Below the pieces are notes generated by a model that saw only the letters and a list, made by a program, of their open reading frames with translations, was not told where the DNA came from and did no database searches. Of a DNA stretch of 64,000 bases, positions 63,615-64,000 are shown piece by piece (position 1 is the first letter of the stretch; every line of letters begins with the position of its first letter). The position numbers and the translations under genes are program-made. The stretch lies in the NCBI GenBank assembly GCA_030068145.1, contig JAPJBO010000934.1, positions 1-64,000 of the forward strand, given 5' to 3'. The DNA comes from Diplonema papillatum (taxonomy: Eukaryota > Euglenozoa > Diplonemea > Diplonemida > Diplonemidae).

Positions 63615-64000
63615 CTGTGTGTGTGTGTGTGTGTGTTAAATCTCAGTTGTGGGTAATCCCTGCGCGGAATATAGCCCATTTTTCTGGCCTTTCTAGGTTA
63701 CTGCCGAGGCTCCTGCCGCCCGCTCGTGATGATTGCCCATTGTGCGGAGCTTTGTCTGGCACGGGCGTTTTGCCTCATGGGTTGCATGTTGCTGGTCACA
63801 GCATCTTTCCGGGAGCAGCCGGTTTCTTTTACATGATGCGCAGGGGGTGCATCGTGTTTCGCGCACCTCAGCGTTCGATTTCCTGGGGGCCTCGCCGGCT
63901 GCGACCGCTGGCCGCCATGTGTGTGTGTGTGTGTGATAGCGTTGCACGTAAACCCACGGCTGCTTGCCACAGATCTACGCGAAACGAAAACCGGCAGGAT
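63615..64000. other. Probable intron of the cyclase gene; no clear exon
   Basis: Two (TG)n tracts (63615-63636 and 63917-63935). On the plus strand 63728-63920 stays open as DCPLCGALSGTGVLPHGLHV, with two close Cys, but it is unrecognised. Confidence 0.35.

Overview
The window looks like nuclear DNA of a single-celled eukaryote with a repeat-laden genome. The evidence is: a malate dehydrogenase gene cut by a 3.5 kb intron with GT..AG borders, further GT donor and AG acceptor sites beside other exons, eukaryotic large-subunit rRNA fragments, ankyrin, cold-shock/RD-rich and ricin-type lectin proteins, many poly(A)-tailed dispersed elements, and large satellites. No prokaryotic gene organisation is seen. 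The cyclase-like domain at the right end resembles proteins I associate with Euglenozoa, and every convincingly coding gene but one weak candidate lies on the minus strand. A diplonemid- or euglenid-like host is therefore possible, but this is inference only.

Layout. 0-1.3 kb: an 82-bp satellite. 1.8-6.2 kb: malate dehydrogenase (minus), whose intron carries several dispersed repeats. 6.6-9.5 kb: minisatellites, a small Cys-containing ORF on the plus strand and a 330-bp tandem repeat. 9.5-11.3 kb: a coiled-coil protein (minus) with a duplicated upstream module. 12.2-12.9 kb: a degenerate 28S rRNA segment. 13.9-15 kb: dispersed repeats. 15.6-18.1 kb: three inverted-repeat elements back to back, each bounded by G/C tracts. 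20-23 kb: repeats and a second rRNA fragment. 24.1-25.5 kb: a secreted three-domain ricin-B-like lectin (minus). 25.7-26.3 kb: a third rRNA fragment and a 21-bp minisatellite. 27.4-28.7 kb: decayed ankyrin repeats and an intact ankyrin gene. 28.7-31.7 kb: a candidate mobile element with terminal inverted repeats, telomere-like G-rich repeats, a 101-bp hairpin and a tyrosine-recombinase-like N-terminal domain. 36.7-37.1 kb: a cold-shock-domain protein. 40.4-41.7 kb: a 790-bp (TAG)n tract between two element families. 49.6-50.1 kb: another inverted-repeat element. 50.8-53.0 kb: 86 nearly identical 25-bp units. 53-62.8 kb: mostly repeats. 62.8-63.6 kb: an exon of a class III nucleotide-cyclase-like protein (minus).

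The genes do not form an obvious pathway. What links them is the repeat landscape. Several genes begin next to short modules that recur elsewhere in the window. Poly(A)-tailed elements lie mostly on the plus strand, antisense to the genes. Family letters (A, B, C...) are my own labels for repeats recognised by eye within this window; their boundaries are approximate.
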